In this document: positions 46,971 through 56,469 of the stretch, in pieces
Numbering within the stretch: the stretch's first letter is position 1
How the letters are laid out: each line of letters starts with the position of its first letter
Source of the DNA: Microbulbifer variabilis
GTDB taxonomy: Bacteria; Pseudomonadota; Gammaproteobacteria; Pseudomonadales; Cellvibrionaceae
Direction: 5' to 3'
DNA: 64,000 nucleotides
NCBI RefSeq assembly: GCF_023716485.1
Contig: NZ_CP092418.1
Location: forward strand, 3,566,501-3,630,500
Position numbers and translations under genes: made by a program
Notes under the pieces: model-generated
What the model was told of the DNA's origin: nothing
Databases searched by the model: none
Seen by the model: only the letters and a program-made list of their open reading frames with translations

Positions 46971-49172
46971 TTAGTGGTGTATGTCTTTCCAGTACTCGCG
47001 GTTCAACAGCCAGGCGAAGATAAAGAATACAAAAATAAACGCCAGCACGTAGAAACCAATGCGCTTGCGATCTTCAGCCATAGGCTCGGCAATGTACTCC
47101 ATAAAGTTAACCAAGTCATACATAGCCTGGTCGAACTCTTCAGGATTCATGGAGCCCTTCACACTACCGACTTTCAGGCTGCCACAATCGGCATCCATAA
47201 TGGGGTTGCCCAACTCATCTCGCACAATCTTGCCGTGGTCGCGCTTAGGACCCGGGGCACATTCCGGCAAACCCTGCAGCTCCATCAAAACATGGGGCAT
47301 AGCGACACTGGGGAATACCAGGTTGTTCACACCGGTAGCCCGGCTGTCATCCTTGTAGAAACTGCGGAGATAAGTGTAGAGCCATTCCGGTGAGCGGGAG
47401 CGGGCTACCAGCGTCAGGTCCGGAGGTGTGGCACCGAACCACACCTTGGAGTCATCCGGACGCATGGAGATCTCCATCAGATTACCAATCTTATCGTTGC
47501 CCAGAACCAGGTTCTGCACCATCAGCTCGTTGGGGATATCCAGATCGGTGGCAACGCGCTCCCAGCGGGAGTAGTTGGCACTGTGACAACCCATGCAGTA
47601 GTTGACGAAGTACTTGGCACCGCGCTGCAGAGACGGCTTGTCCTGCAGGTCGATATTGATGTGGTCCAGCTCAACGCTGGACTCGGCACCTACCGCCTTA
47701 ATGGGAATAAAGGTCAGCAGTCCGACAACCACGATACCAATAAACAGGATACCGAAAGTCTTGGCGCCAGACGGGCTGGTTACACGCTCGGGTTCAGGGT
47801 ACACGTCATCGCGGTTAGTAATCCACGGCAGAGCGGCAAAGAAGCCCGCCAGTAGAAGGGTTACCACAGCCATGAAAGTATTCACAGAGAGATTGGCAAC
47901 GGCCATCCACAGGAACAGCACACCGAAGCCGATGCTTACAACCCAGGAACCAATGCCTTTTTTGCTCTTAGGATTCGTCCAGACCGGCATGGTCAGGAAG
48001 AAGGCGAAGTAGAACAGAGTCGCCACCTGAGACAGGAAGTTGCGTTCAGGGGTCGGAGATTTAACACCAAGATAACCGAGGATAATAAATACCGCAGCGA
48101 ACACCAGCAGTAATGCCTTGGGCAACCAGCCTTTGTAGCGGATGGAACGCACCGGGCTCTTATCCAGCCAGGGCAGCACAAACAGCACCGCAATAGCAGC
48201 ACCCATAGCAACAGTACCGAGGAACTTAGCCGGCAGAGGGCCAATATCCATAGTTACTGCGCGCAAAACTGCATAGAAGGGTGTGAAGTACCAAACCGGG
48301 GCAATATGTGGCGGTGTCTTCAGCGGGTTTGCCTCTTCGAAGTTAGCGTACTCCAGGAAGAAGCCACCCATCTCCGGGAAGAAGAACACCACGGTTGCGA
48401 AGATAAACAGGAATACCGCAATACCAACCAGGTCGTGAACCGAGTAGTAGGGATGGAAAGGCACACCGTCTTTGGGAATACCGTTCTCGTCTTTGTTCTT
48501 CTTGATCTCGATACCGTCTGGGTTGTTAGAGCCCACTTCGTGCAGCGCAAGAATGTGCAATACCACCAACAACACCAGTACCAACGGCAACGCAATGACG
48601 TGTAGAGAGAAGAAACGGGTCAGAGTAATACCTGAAATCAGGTAGTCTCCACGAATCCACTCCACCAGGGTGTCACCGATGCCAGGGATAGCGCCAAACA
48701 GGGACACGATCACCTGGGCACCCCAGTAGGACATCTGCCCCCAGGGCAGTACGTAGCCCATAAAGGCTTCGGCCATTAGCACCAGATAGATACACATACC
48801 GAAGATCCACACCAGCTCGCGGGGCGGCTTATAAGAGCCGTACATCAGACCGCGGAACATATGCAGATACACCACCACGAAGAAGGCAGACGCACCTGTC
48901 GAGTGGAGATATCGTATCAACCAGCCCCACTCCACATCGCGCATGATGTATTCAACGGAGGCAAAAGCCTCCTCGGCAGAGGGGTTATAACTCATAACCA
49001 GCCAGATACCGGTCAACAGTTGGTTGACCAGTACAAGCAGGGAGAATACGCCGAAGAAATACCAGAGATTAAAGTTTTTGGGCGCATAGTACTTGCCCAT
49101 ATGCTTATCCCAGGCCTGGTAGATCGGCAGACGCTGATCAACCCAGTCACCGAAATTTGCTAGCCATTTCAT
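46971..49172 (-). CDS. petB: Cytochrome b / cytochrome c1 fusion of the bc1 complex
   Basis: A 733-residue single reading frame joining cytochrome b and cytochrome c1. Haem b ligands are H90/H104 and H191/H206, and PVWYFTPFY (292-300) is the Qo-site motif. After the usual eight segments (to about 400) come two extra membrane helices (about 408-425 and 430-450), then PEPERVTS, a helix (472-490) and AVGA-ES, a plausible signal peptidase site (about 497). Cytochrome c1 follows with CMGCH (526-530) and a C-terminal anchor (RIGFYVLAFIFVFFIFAWLL). Its start overlaps the petA stop by four bases. No frameshift is seen. Confidence 0.95.
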   Translation of the reverse strand: MKWLANFGDWVDQRLPIYQAWDKHMGKYYAPKNFNLWYFFGVFSLLVLVNQLLTGIWLVMSYNPSAEEAFASVEYIMRDVEWGWLIRYLHSTGASAFFVVVYLHMFRGLMYGSYKPPRELVWIFGMCIYLVLMAEAFMGYVLPWGQMSYWGAQVIVSLFGAIPGIGDTLVEWIRGDYLISGITLTRFFSLHVIALPLVLVLLVVLHILALHEVGSNNPDGIEIKKNKDENGIPKDGVPFHPYYSVHDLVGIAVFLFIFATVVFFFPEMGGFFLEYANFEEANPLKTPPHIAPVWYFTPFYAVLRAVTMDIGPLPAKFLGTVAMGAAIAVLFVLPWLDKSPVRSIRYKGWLPKALLLVFAAVFIILGYLGVKSPTPERNFLSQVATLFYFAFFLTMPVWTNPKSKKGIGSWVVSIGFGVLFLWMAVANLSVNTFMAVVTLLLAGFFAALPWITNRDDVYPEPERVTSPSGAKTFGILFIGIVVVGLLTFIPIKAVGAESSVELDHINIDLQDKPSLQRGAKYFVNYCMGCHSANYSRWERVATDLDIPNELMVQNLVLGNDKIGNLMEISMRPDDSKVWFGATPPDLTLVARSRSPEWLYTYLRSFYKDDSRATGVNNLVFPSVAMPHVLMELQGLPECAPGPKRDHGKIVRDELGNPIMDADCGSLKVGSVKGSMNPEEFDQAMYDLVNFMEYIAEPMAEDRKRIGFYVLAFIFVFFIFAWLLNREYWKDIHH

Positions 49173-49768
49173 GCAGCGCCCTCCTGGTCTACACCAATCA
49201 CGATTACAGCATCGCTCTCATAGGAATAAGGCGGAACCTCCAGATTGGTAGGTGCCGGAACACCGGCGTATACGCGGCCAGCCATATCGTATTTAGAACC
49301 GTGACAGGGACAGAAGAAACCGCCCATCCAGTCATCGCCGCCCAGGTCGGCAGCACCGACTTCGGGACGGTACATAGGCGCACAGCCCAGGTGAGTACAC
49401 AGACCAACCAGAACCAACAACTTCGGCTTGATAGAGCGGTTTTCCGGGTTTACATAAGCCGGCTGGATAGACTCTTCGGAATTGGGGTCTCGCAATAGCG
49501 GCTCCACCTTTTCCAGGTCCTGCAAAATCTCGTCAGTACGACGGACCACATATACCGGCTTGCCGCGCCACTCAACGGTGACCATCTGACCCGGCTCAAG
49601 TTTGCTAATGTTGTACTTAACCGGAGCGCCCGCAGCTTTCGCCTTGGCACTCGGCTTCCAGGAAGCGACGAAAGGCACGGCCACCCCAACCGCACCCGCA
49701 CCACCAACTACAGAGGTAGCAGCGGTTAAAAAACGGCGCCGTCCTACATTTACACCGTCATCACTCAT
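49169..49768 (-). CDS. petA: Ubiquinol-cytochrome c reductase Rieske iron-sulfur subunit
   Basis: A 199-residue Rieske protein. A twin-Arg-type N-terminus (GRRRFLTAATSVVGGAGAVGVAVPF) anchors it to the membrane. The 2Fe-2S ligands are in CTHLGC (about residue 127) and CPCHGS (about 156). The soluble domain ends in the usual beta sandwich. It transfers electrons from ubiquinol to cytochrome c1. Its stop overlaps the petBC start in ATGA, so the two are coupled. Confidence 0.97.
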   Translation of the reverse strand: MSDDGVNVGRRRFLTAATSVVGGAGAVGVAVPFVASWKPSAKAKAAGAPVKYNISKLEPGQMVTVEWRGKPVYVVRRTDEILQDLEKVEPLLRDPNSEESIQPAYVNPENRSIKPKLLVLVGLCTHLGCAPMYRPEVGAADLGGDDWMGGFFCPCHGSKYDMAGRVYAGVPAPTNLEVPPYSYESDAVIVIGVDQEGAA

Positions 49769-50032
49769 GACGTAGTTCTCCCATCACAGCGATCCCGGAC
49801 AGACCGGAAATGCGCTGGCCCAAACCCAAAAAGTCTTGAAAGAAGTCCCGCTCCGGCAGATTGCCCGCGCGAATAAACCCCACAAATCAAGCGGATACAA
49901 ATCCGCGCAATGTTAAAGAAAATGCCATTTTGATACAAGGCAAAGACCTGGGGAACGTCTGGAATTGCGCGGTGAAATTGCGAGAAATTGAACAATTCCC
50001 AAATGGGTATTCAAAGTCACAACTACCGGATA

Positions 50033-50057
50033 GAAAAAAGCCCGGCAATTGCCGGGC
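50033..50057 (-). terminator. Intrinsic terminator of rpsI
   Basis: GCCCGGC (50040-50046) pairs with GCCGGGC (50051-50057) around AATT. On the minus strand it is followed by CUUUUUUC (complement of 50033-50039), ending the rplM-rpsI unit before petA. Confidence 0.9.
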
Positions 50058-50069
50058 CCAAAAGAAAGC

Positions 50070-50462
50070 TTAACGCTTGGAGAATTGCGGCTTCTTACGC
50101 GCTTTGCGCAGACCCACTTTCTTACGCTCAACCTCACGGGCGTCGCGGGTAACAAAACCAGCGGCGCGCAGCGGTTGACGAAGCTCCTCATCGTACTGCA
50201 TCAGGGCGCGGGTCAGGCCGTGACGGATTGCACCCGCCTGACCAAAGGAACCACCACCTTTTACAGTTGCGATGATGTCGAATTTCTCGACCATGTCTAC
50301 TTTTTCCAGCGGCTGACGCACGATCATGCGAGCCACCTGGCGGCCAAAGTATTCGTCAAGGTCGCGACCATTTACGCTGATCTTTCCTTCACCGGGCACG
50401 ATAAATACACGAGCGGTGGAGGTCTTGCGGCGGCCGGTACCGTAGTATTGAGTAGTTGCCAT
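50070..50462 (-). CDS. rpsI: 30S ribosomal protein S9
   Basis: A 130-residue S9. [17 protein letters not shown] at the N-terminus, [18 protein letters not shown] in the middle and the basic tail [12 protein letters not shown], whose last Arg reaches the P-site tRNA, are complete. Length equals E. coli S9. It follows rplM after 15 bases, the standard operon. Confidence 0.98.
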   Translation of the reverse strand: MATTQYYGTGRRKTSTARVFIVPGEGKISVNGRDLDEYFGRQVARMIVRQPLEKVDMVEKFDIIATVKGGGSFGQAGAIRHGLTRALMQYDEELRQPLRAAGFVTRDAREVERKKVGLRKARKKPQFSKR

Positions 50463-50477
50463 CAGATTTGTTCCCGT

Positions 50478-50906
50478 TTAGATCGCCAGTTCAATCGGCT
50501 GTTGTGCCGCGTGAGGATGTTCACTACCGCCGTATACTTTCAGCTTCTTGAACATGGCGCGACCCAGAGGACCCTTCGGCAGCATGCCTTTAACGGCGCT
50601 TTGAATGGTGCGCTCGGGCGCTTTCTCGATCAGCTTTTCAAAGCTGATGGACTTGAGACCACCGGGGTAGCCGGAGTGGCTGTGGTAGATCTTGTCTTTG
50701 GCCTTGTTGCCGGTCACGCGAACCTTCTCGGCATTGATCACAATAATGTAATCGCCAGTGTCCACGTGGGGCGTGTATTCAGGCTTGTGCTTGCCACGCA
50801 GGCGGTGTGCGATCTCGGCAGAAATACGGCCGAGGGTCTTGTCCGCAGCGTCAACAATGTACCAGTCGCGTTTTACCGCTTCTGGCTTGGCACTGTATGT
50901 CTTCAT
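50478..50906 (-). CDS. rplM: 50S ribosomal protein L13
   Basis: A 142-residue L13. [42 protein letters not shown] contains the family core ([17 protein letters not shown]), and [21 protein letters not shown] ends it. ATG 50906 gives MKTYSAKPE and the exact E. coli length (142); a longer frame to 51134 runs into zapE and is rejected. A CAGGTG site precedes the start. It heads the rplM-rpsI operon. Confidence 0.98.
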   Translation of the reverse strand: MKTYSAKPEAVKRDWYIVDAADKTLGRISAEIAHRLRGKHKPEYTPHVDTGDYIIVINAEKVRVTGNKAKDKIYHSHSGYPGGLKSISFEKLIEKAPERTIQSAVKGMLPKGPLGRAMFKKLKVYGGSEHPHAAQQPIELAI

Positions 50907-51033
50907 GTTATAAACACCTGTAATATGACCCCCTGGTTTTAGGGGCCGTCCCACAAAAGAGCGCGGATAGTACAAAAGGAGTGCTCGCTTTTCAAGCGAT
51001 TTCTGGGGCGCCCACCCTTCTCGGCAAGCGAGG

Positions 51034-52158
51034 CTATTCCGGGCGATGCGCCCTCTCCAGGTACTCCCTGGACTGCATCTCCAATAACCGGCTGACCGTG
51101 CGCTCAAACTCAAAACGCAGGTGCTGCCCTCCATATAACTCTTCGGCCAGTACCTCTGCAGAGATCACCAACTTGACGCAGCGATCGTAGAATTCATCTA
51201 CCAAATTGATAAAGCGGCGCGCCTGGGCATCCATGCGCTCATCAAACTTCGGTACCGCCGCCAACAGCACTGTATGAAATTCCCGCGCCAACTCTATATA
51301 GTCATTTTGTGAACGAGGACCATCGCACAGATCTGTAAAATTGAACCAGGCAACATCATCTGCCACCTTCAGTGCGCGGATAGGACGCCCCTCAACCTGC
51401 AAGTCGACATCACTGCGCACCTCACAACCATCCACGATCAGACGGGAGAAACTGCTGGACAGGTTTTCGCCTGCCGCTCTGTCGAGTGGAGCATGGTATA
51501 GCTCCAGTAACTCCAGGGTACGCAACCGGTAGTCGGTGCCACCATCGACATTCACCACCTTGGTGTGTTGCTGAAGGAGTTCTATAGCTGGCAGAAAACG
51601 GGCTCGCTGCAGACCATCTTTATAGAGCCCTTCCGGCACGATATTAGAGGTGGCCACTAGAGCCACCCCACGGCGGAACAAGGCATCCAAAAGGCCCGCC
51701 AGGATCATAGCGTCAGCGATATCGGAGACAAAGAACTCATCAAAACAGAGCACACGCGCCCTTCGCGCAATCTTGTCGGCTACCTTTTCCAGCGGGTTTT
51801 TCTCCCCGGCATACTCCTTCAGATCCTGGTGAACCTGGCGCATAAACCTGTGGAAATGGGTGCGCTGCTTCTGCTCAAAAGGCAGGGACTCATAGAAGGC
51901 ATCCATCAGATAGGTTTTACCGCGTCCCACCCCACCCCAGAAGTAGAGCCCGCGCTCAGGCCCAACATCGGCGCCGCGCAGACGTGAGACTAGCCCGGCA
52001 AGAAACCCTCGCTCAGCCCTTGCCACCAGGCGCAGATGCAGATTTTGCAGCTCCTGAACCGCTGCCCTCTGGGACGAGTCCTCCAAAAATTCAGGGCGCT
52101 GCAGGTCATTCTCATAGCGCTCAAGAGGGGAAAGTAAGAGAGGTTTGGCGGGCAACAT
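51034..52158 (-). CDS. zapE: Cell division ATPase ZapE
   Basis: A 374-residue AFG1-type AAA ATPase linked to the Z ring. Walker A is [19 protein letters not shown] (key [10 protein letters not shown]), Walker [16 protein letters not shown], and the sensor motif [19 protein letters not shown]. The C-terminus has [13 protein letters not shown]. Length matches E. coli ZapE (375). ATG 52158 is used; a TTG at 52176 is an alternative. It lies upstream of rplM as in Pseudomonas. Confidence 0.96.
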   Translation of the reverse strand: MLPAKPLLLSPLERYENDLQRPEFLEDSSQRAAVQELQNLHLRLVARAERGFLAGLVSRLRGADVGPERGLYFWGGVGRGKTYLMDAFYESLPFEQKQRTHFHRFMRQVHQDLKEYAGEKNPLEKVADKIARRARVLCFDEFFVSDIADAMILAGLLDALFRRGVALVATSNIVPEGLYKDGLQRARFLPAIELLQQHTKVVNVDGGTDYRLRTLELLELYHAPLDRAAGENLSSSFSRLIVDGCEVRSDVDLQVEGRPIRALKVADDVAWFNFTDLCDGPRSQNDYIELAREFHTVLLAAVPKFDERMDAQARRFINLVDEFYDRCVKLVISAEVLAEELYGGQHLRFEFERTVSRLLEMQSREYLERAHRPE

Positions 52159-52176
52159 AGATGAAAATTTCTTCAA

Positions 52177-52515
52177 CAGCTAAATCACAGGCGCGCACTC
52201 TACCAAATTCACCACAAAGCCGCCTAGGCGACAAAGGTACAACATCAGTGAACCCAGCCAGGTCCTACCCGTGTCCGATTCGCCAGCCTATACCGGCAAT
52301 TCGGAACTGGCGGTAAATTGGCGTGTCGCAAATACCTAACAACCTTAATTGTCAGATTAATAATCGCGTATACTGGGCCCGCTAACATTGGGCGACAGTC
52401 ACTTAACGTTGACCATCCAGGGCCTCAGACGGTATCGCGGTCCAAATAACCGCCATCCATAATCATGCACCAGGGATCGCCAGTGCCATATAAGAGCAAG
52501 TTCGGGAGGTAGGAA
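52177..52515. other. zapE/zapG intergenic region
   Basis: 339 bases between divergent genes, no gene seen. TATACT near 52369 looks like a -10 element for zapG, with only a weak -35 candidate (TTAATT, 18 bases upstream). Confidence 0.4.
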
Positions 52516-52956
52516 GTGCACTCTACATCGGTATTAATTTTAGTTGGCATTCTCGGAATGACGCTGGGTGCTTTTTTAGCCTACCTGGCGATTCGCGGGC
52601 GCTCCAGTATTGACCGCACCCAAGAGCTGGAACAGCGCCTGCGAGAGGCCAATAGCAAGCTCGAGGATTTCCAGCTACAGGTCAATGAACACTTTGACCA
52701 AACTTCTCAGCTGGTTCACAACCTGACCGAAAGTTACAAAGACGTTCACGAGTATCTATCCAATAGCGCTTTACGCCTCTCCAACCAGGATATAGGCCGA
52801 CAAATGCTTGAAGCCGGTAGCGGCAAACTGAAAGAAGACGACAAGCAACTTCAAGAGATGGAACCACCGAAAGACTGGGCACCGAAAGAGCCCGGCGCCA
52901 AAGGCACCCTCGATGAAGATTATGGCCTGGAGAAAGAGGCCCACGCAGGCAGCTAA
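52516..52956 (+). CDS. zapG: Z-ring associated protein ZapG
   Basis: A 146-residue YhcB/DUF1043 protein. One N-terminal membrane helix (LILVGILGMTLGAFLAYLAI) is followed by a coiled coil (RTQELEQRLREANSKLEDFQLQVNEHFDQTSQLVHNL) that includes the DUF1043 core, DFQLQVNEHFDQTSQL, and a disordered acidic tail. ZapG links division and elongation machineries in E. coli. Start GTG 52516 with GGAGGTAGGA upstream. It is divergent from zapE. Confidence 0.94.
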   Translation: MHSTSVLILVGILGMTLGAFLAYLAIRGRSSIDRTQELEQRLREANSKLEDFQLQVNEHFDQTSQLVHNLTESYKDVHEYLSNSALRLSNQDIGRQMLEAGSGKLKEDDKQLQEMEPPKDWAPKEPGAKGTLDEDYGLEKEAHAGS

Positions 52957-53008
52957 CAAGTAACAAGAACCCAATAAGCTCTATTTTTCGCAACGGTGTA
53001 AAATCACA

Positions 53009-53030
53009 AAAGGCGGGATATCCCGCCTTT
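53009..53030. terminator. Palindromic terminator between zapG and sat
   Basis: AAAGGCGGGAT (53009-53019) is followed directly by its reverse complement ATCCCGCCTTT (53020-53030), then TTCATT. The perfect symmetry lets it serve both converging genes. Confidence 0.88.
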
Positions 53031-53047
53031 TTCATTAAGTTGTAAAC

Positions 53048-54238
53048 TTACAGACTCTGATAATAATCCATCAGGATCTGCGCCACTTCCGGGCGGGAGA
53101 ACTCCGGAGGCGGCGCAATGCCATCCCCCAGCATTTCACGCACCTTGGTTCCAGACAGCAAAATAAAGTCTTCCTTAGTGTGATCTGGTACATCACGCAT
53201 CATCACAACTTTATTGAGCTTCTTTGAGTAGGCCGTGTGATCGGCTCGGAAGATTTCGATTTCCAAAGCACCATCAGGTACCTTCTCATCGAAAATAGTC
53301 TGCGCATCGAAGGCACCGTAGTAATCTCCAACACCAGCGTGATCTCGACCTACAATCAGGTGGCTGCAACCACAGTTCTGGCGGAACAACGCGTGCAGCA
53401 CGGCTTCGCGAGGACCAGCATAGAGCATGTCAAAACCGTAACCGGTCACCATTACGGTATTAGCAGGGAAGTAGAGCTCGACCATCTTGCGAATCGAGGC
53501 ATCGCGGACCGGCGCAGGGATATCACCGGGCTTTAACTGCCCCAGCAACATATGAATCAGGACACCATCTGCCTCTACCGCTTCAAGAGCCATCTTACAC
53601 AACTCTTCATGGGCGCGATGCATAGGGTTGCGGGTTTGGAAGGCCACCACTTTGCTCCAACCACGCTCGGCAAATTCATTGCGAATTTCTACCGCTGTGC
53701 GGAAGGTATCCGGGAAGTCGTTGATAAAATAACTAAAGTTCAGTACTTCGATAGGGCCAGAAATTAACTGACGACCAGCGGATTTAAAGGTGGCAACACC
53801 GGGATGCTTATCATCCAGGGTGCCAAAGACCTGCTCGGCCATAGCATCCATCTGCTCATCGGATACGCTTTCAATCGATTCCACATCCATGATCGCCAGC
53901 ACCGGGTTACCCTCAACATTCGGGTCCCGCAAGGCGATTCGAGATGCCCCCTCAATAGCACTGGTGTCTTCAACAACATTCAACACCGGCACAGGCCAAA
54001 AGAGGCCGTCGACTGTGCGTAAGGTGGCAGCAACACTCAGCGCATCGGCCAAGTTCATATAACCGTGTAAGGGGTTGAAATAGCCCGCTCCCAGCATGAC
54101 TGCGTTGGCAGCAGCGGCAGAGCTAACCACAATAGAGGGCAACGACTCCGCCTCATGCATCAGCTGGTGATGCCGCTCGCTGTCATAAACAAAGCGAGGC
54201 TGCAGCTCAACACTGCCGTGGGGACGAACTAAGGACAT
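53048..54238 (-). CDS. sat: ATP sulfurylase, homo-oligomeric Sat type
   Basis: A 396-residue sulfate adenylyltransferase making APS from sulfate and ATP. The motif FQTRNPMHRAHEELCKMAL contains the substrate-binding QTRNPMHRAH, GRDHAGVGDYYGAFDAQ is the second active-site block, and LSGTKVREML the third. This single-chain family is unrelated in sequence to CysD/CysN, which most gammaproteobacteria use for assimilation. ATG 54238 has GGAG upstream, giving MSLVRPHGS; a longer frame is rejected. A dissimilatory direction is possible but no neighbours suggest it. Confidence 0.95.
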   Translation of the reverse strand: MSLVRPHGSVELQPRFVYDSERHHQLMHEAESLPSIVVSSAAAANAVMLGAGYFNPLHGYMNLADALSVAATLRTVDGLFWPVPVLNVVEDTSAIEGASRIALRDPNVEGNPVLAIMDVESIESVSDEQMDAMAEQVFGTLDDKHPGVATFKSAGRQLISGPIEVLNFSYFINDFPDTFRTAVEIRNEFAERGWSKVVAFQTRNPMHRAHEELCKMALEAVEADGVLIHMLLGQLKPGDIPAPVRDASIRKMVELYFPANTVMVTGYGFDMLYAGPREAVLHALFRQNCGCSHLIVGRDHAGVGDYYGAFDAQTIFDEKVPDGALEIEIFRADHTAYSKKLNKVVMMRDVPDHTKEDFILLSGTKVREMLGDGIAPPPEFSRPEVAQILMDYYQSL

Positions 54239-54841
54239 TTTGGTCTCCAAATACAAAATTTGCCGGTTAGTCAATTATCGGCTGGCCATTATACGCATCT
54301 ATAAAGGCTGACCAATGTCAAACCTATACAGAGTGGGGGAGTATAGCTCCCCCTATAGTCCACTAAACAACAATACTGCTCTAAGAAATTGATGCTCTAC
54401 CAAAACACAGTTTTTACAGATCGTACATATATTCGAAGTAAAGGCTGGGGGTAATCTAGCCAGGAAATAAACACTGGGAAAATATCCCCGAATATCTGTT
54501 TGGGGCTGTCAACATCAATAGGGCATAGATATAAGAACTGGGACGAGAAAGGTCAGCTTACCCCCCCCGATCAAGCTCAATAAGCCTTCTGGGGACCACA
54601 AGGTAACTATAAACACTGGCAAGCATATGAATGGACTGCCTTGAAGGCTTCTAAACAGAAGTCATTGATGCTGATCTTTTAAATACCCCCACTAACGCAC
54701 CCTCAATAGTCACTAGGGGGATAGAAACTCCTCGCAGAACCCCTAACTCACCTTGAACTAACCACTGAAAGAGCAGCAAGGCTGTCCTCGGCGAATCCCC
54801 AGCGAGAGGTGTGTATAATCAGCGCAAATGAGGAGTCTCGA
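54239..54841. other. sat/protease intergenic region, no gene seen
   Basis: A 603-base gap. It holds the upstream region of sat and, at 54814-54819, TATAAT as a candidate -10 for the protease gene, with no good -35. No open frame looks coding and I cannot identify a remnant. An eight-C run occurs at about 54562. Confidence 0.5.
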
Positions 54842-55984
54842 GTGTCCCAAAATCGCTTTTTACAGGATTGGGCCCTGCCTGCCCTGATAGGTTTGGCTAT
54901 GGCCGCACTACTATTGGTCATATTTCCGCAGTTGCGCGGCACAAACCCCGCACCTCCACAGGAGGATTGGCAGGGGCCGGTTTCCTATGCCCAGGCAGTC
55001 AATATGGCTGGTCCCGCTGTAGTTAACATTTATACCCGCATGGCACTACCACAGCGGCAACACCCACTGTTTAATGACCCTCTTTTTCGGCGTTTGTTCG
55101 ACAATATGAATGTCCCGCAGAGGGAACGCATGCAGTCGAACCTCGGTTCTGGGGTTATTGTCAGTGACAACGGCTATATTCTCACCAACCACCATGTGGT
55201 CGACCAGGCAGACGCTATTGTCATCTTGCTCGCCGATGGCCGCGAAGCACAGGCTCGCATGGTCGGTAGCGATGCCGACTTTGACTTGGCCGTTTTGAAA
55301 ATAGAACTCGACAACCTAACTTCTATCTCAGTTGGTGAGCCCGAATCCGCTCAAGTAGGCGATGTAGTTCTGGCTATTGGCAACCCTTTTGGGGTTGGTC
55401 AGACGGTCACCCAAGGCATCATTAGCGCCAAGGGACGCCACTTGGAAAACTCCGGCACCGGAAGCCACCTACAGAATTTCTTGCAAACTGACGCAGCCGT
55501 GAATCCGGGTAACTCCGGCGGCGCATTGGTGGACTCTCGCGGGCGCCTGCTCGGCATTAACACTTCTATTCTCAACCAGTCCGGCTACTCCGGCGGGATC
55601 AGCTTCGCCATTCCCGCCAATATCGCTTTTAAAGTAATGCAGGATATTATTGCTTACGGCCGCGTTGTACCCGGCTGGCTAGGCATCGAAGCCAGCGCAA
55701 TCAGCCCGCAGATGGCTAAGGAATTTAATCTCCTCTCCACCGGTGGCGTCATGATTACTGCCATCTACAATGAGAGCCCAGCTCATAACGCCGGACTCAA
55801 ACCTGGAGATGTGATCACCCATATTGATGGACTCCCCATTGGTGACGGAAAGCAAGGTGAGGCCACCATGGCAACCCTGCGTCCTGGAGACACCATCTCC
55901 ATTACCTTTACTCGAGAGGGGCAGTCTCATACCGTGGAAGCTACCGTGTCAGTCAAACCAGATACAACAACCCCTGTGGAATAG
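54842..55984 (+). CDS. algW: Periplasmic serine protease, DegS/AlgW type
   Basis: A 380-residue trypsin-like protease anchored by one N-terminal helix (WALPALIGLAMAALLLVIF). The triad is His in TNHHVVDQAD, Asp in DADFDLAVLKIE and Ser in PGNSGGALVD. One PDZ domain (about residues 275-370) follows. A single PDZ and membrane anchor fit DegS/AlgW, which senses misfolded outer-membrane proteins and cuts the anti-sigma factor RseA/MucA. Start GTG 54842 has GAGGAG upstream. The gene lies near hisD-hisG-murA as algW does in Pseudomonas. Confidence 0.94.
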   Translation: MSQNRFLQDWALPALIGLAMAALLLVIFPQLRGTNPAPPQEDWQGPVSYAQAVNMAGPAVVNIYTRMALPQRQHPLFNDPLFRRLFDNMNVPQRERMQSNLGSGVIVSDNGYILTNHHVVDQADAIVILLADGREAQARMVGSDADFDLAVLKIELDNLTSISVGEPESAQVGDVVLAIGNPFGVGQTVTQGIISAKGRHLENSGTGSHLQNFLQTDAAVNPGNSGGALVDSRGRLLGINTSILNQSGYSGGISFAIPANIAFKVMQDIIAYGRVVPGWLGIEASAISPQMAKEFNLLSTGGVMITAIYNESPAHNAGLKPGDVITHIDGLPIGDGKQGEATMATLRPGDTISITFTREGQSHTVEATVSVKPDTTTPVE

Positions 55985-56010
55985 CCTGCCGGGGAACAGG
56001 GAGACAACCT

Positions 56011-56445
56011 ATGCGCACAATCATCCTTACCATCCTCGCGATTCTTGTTGCCGGGCAATGCTGGGCCGATGACAAAGAGGAACTCCAAAAACTACTACAT
56101 TATTTTATCGATAATGCTGCCAGCAGTGCCGAGGCCCATCAGCGCTTTTGGGCTGATGACCTTGTCTATACCAGCTCCGCGGGAAAGCGATTTGGCAAAG
56201 CAAAAATCATGCAGGGCATGGAGACAGCTGGCGATGAGCCCATAACAGTGAACTACGCCGCAGAGGATATCGATATTCGCCTACTTGGAGATACGGCAGT
56301 AGTAGCTTTCAAATTAGTCGCCAACGATAGTGTCAAAGGAAAGAAAAACTATTATTTAAATACAGGCACTTTTGTGAAACGCCAGGGAGACTGGTTTGTA
56401 ATCGCCTGGCAGGCAACCCAAATTCCCAGAGAAGGAAGCCAGTAG
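56011..56445 (+). CDS. Secreted NTF2-like (DUF4440/SnoaL-type) protein
   Basis: A 144-residue protein with a cleavable signal (MRTIILTILAILVAGQCWA, cut after the last Ala). The mature part follows the NTF2-like pattern: a helix with AHQRFWADDLVYTSSAGKRFGKAKIMQGM, a strand DIRLLGDTAVVAFKL and GDWFVIAWQATQIP. It belongs to the DUF4440 group, small cone-shaped proteins, often of unknown ligand. A good GGGAG site precedes ATG. It starts 26 bases after the protease gene and is probably cotranscribed. Confidence 0.85.
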   Translation: MRTIILTILAILVAGQCWADDKEELQKLLHYFIDNAASSAEAHQRFWADDLVYTSSAGKRFGKAKIMQGMETAGDEPITVNYAAEDIDIRLLGDTAVVAFKLVANDSVKGKKNYYLNTGTFVKRQGDWFVIAWQATQIPREGSQ

Positions 56446-56469
56446 AAATAGGATATTGCGTGGGCCAGG

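Noticed and set aside
50049..50942. Plus-strand frame of about 297 codons
   Set aside because: It is antisense to rplM and rpsI, both unmistakable; its translation resembles no family.
50907..51134. N-terminal extension of L13
   Set aside because: The longer frame overlaps zapE and exceeds the family length; ATG 50906 gives the exact expected protein.
52358..52375. TTGTCA / TATACT as a zapG promoter
   Set aside because: Spacing is only 14 bases; kept only as a weak -10 candidate in the region entry.
54239..54841. Mobile-element remnant in the sat/protease gap
   Set aside because: The gap is long and AT-variable but I saw no inverted-repeat ends and no transposase-like frame.
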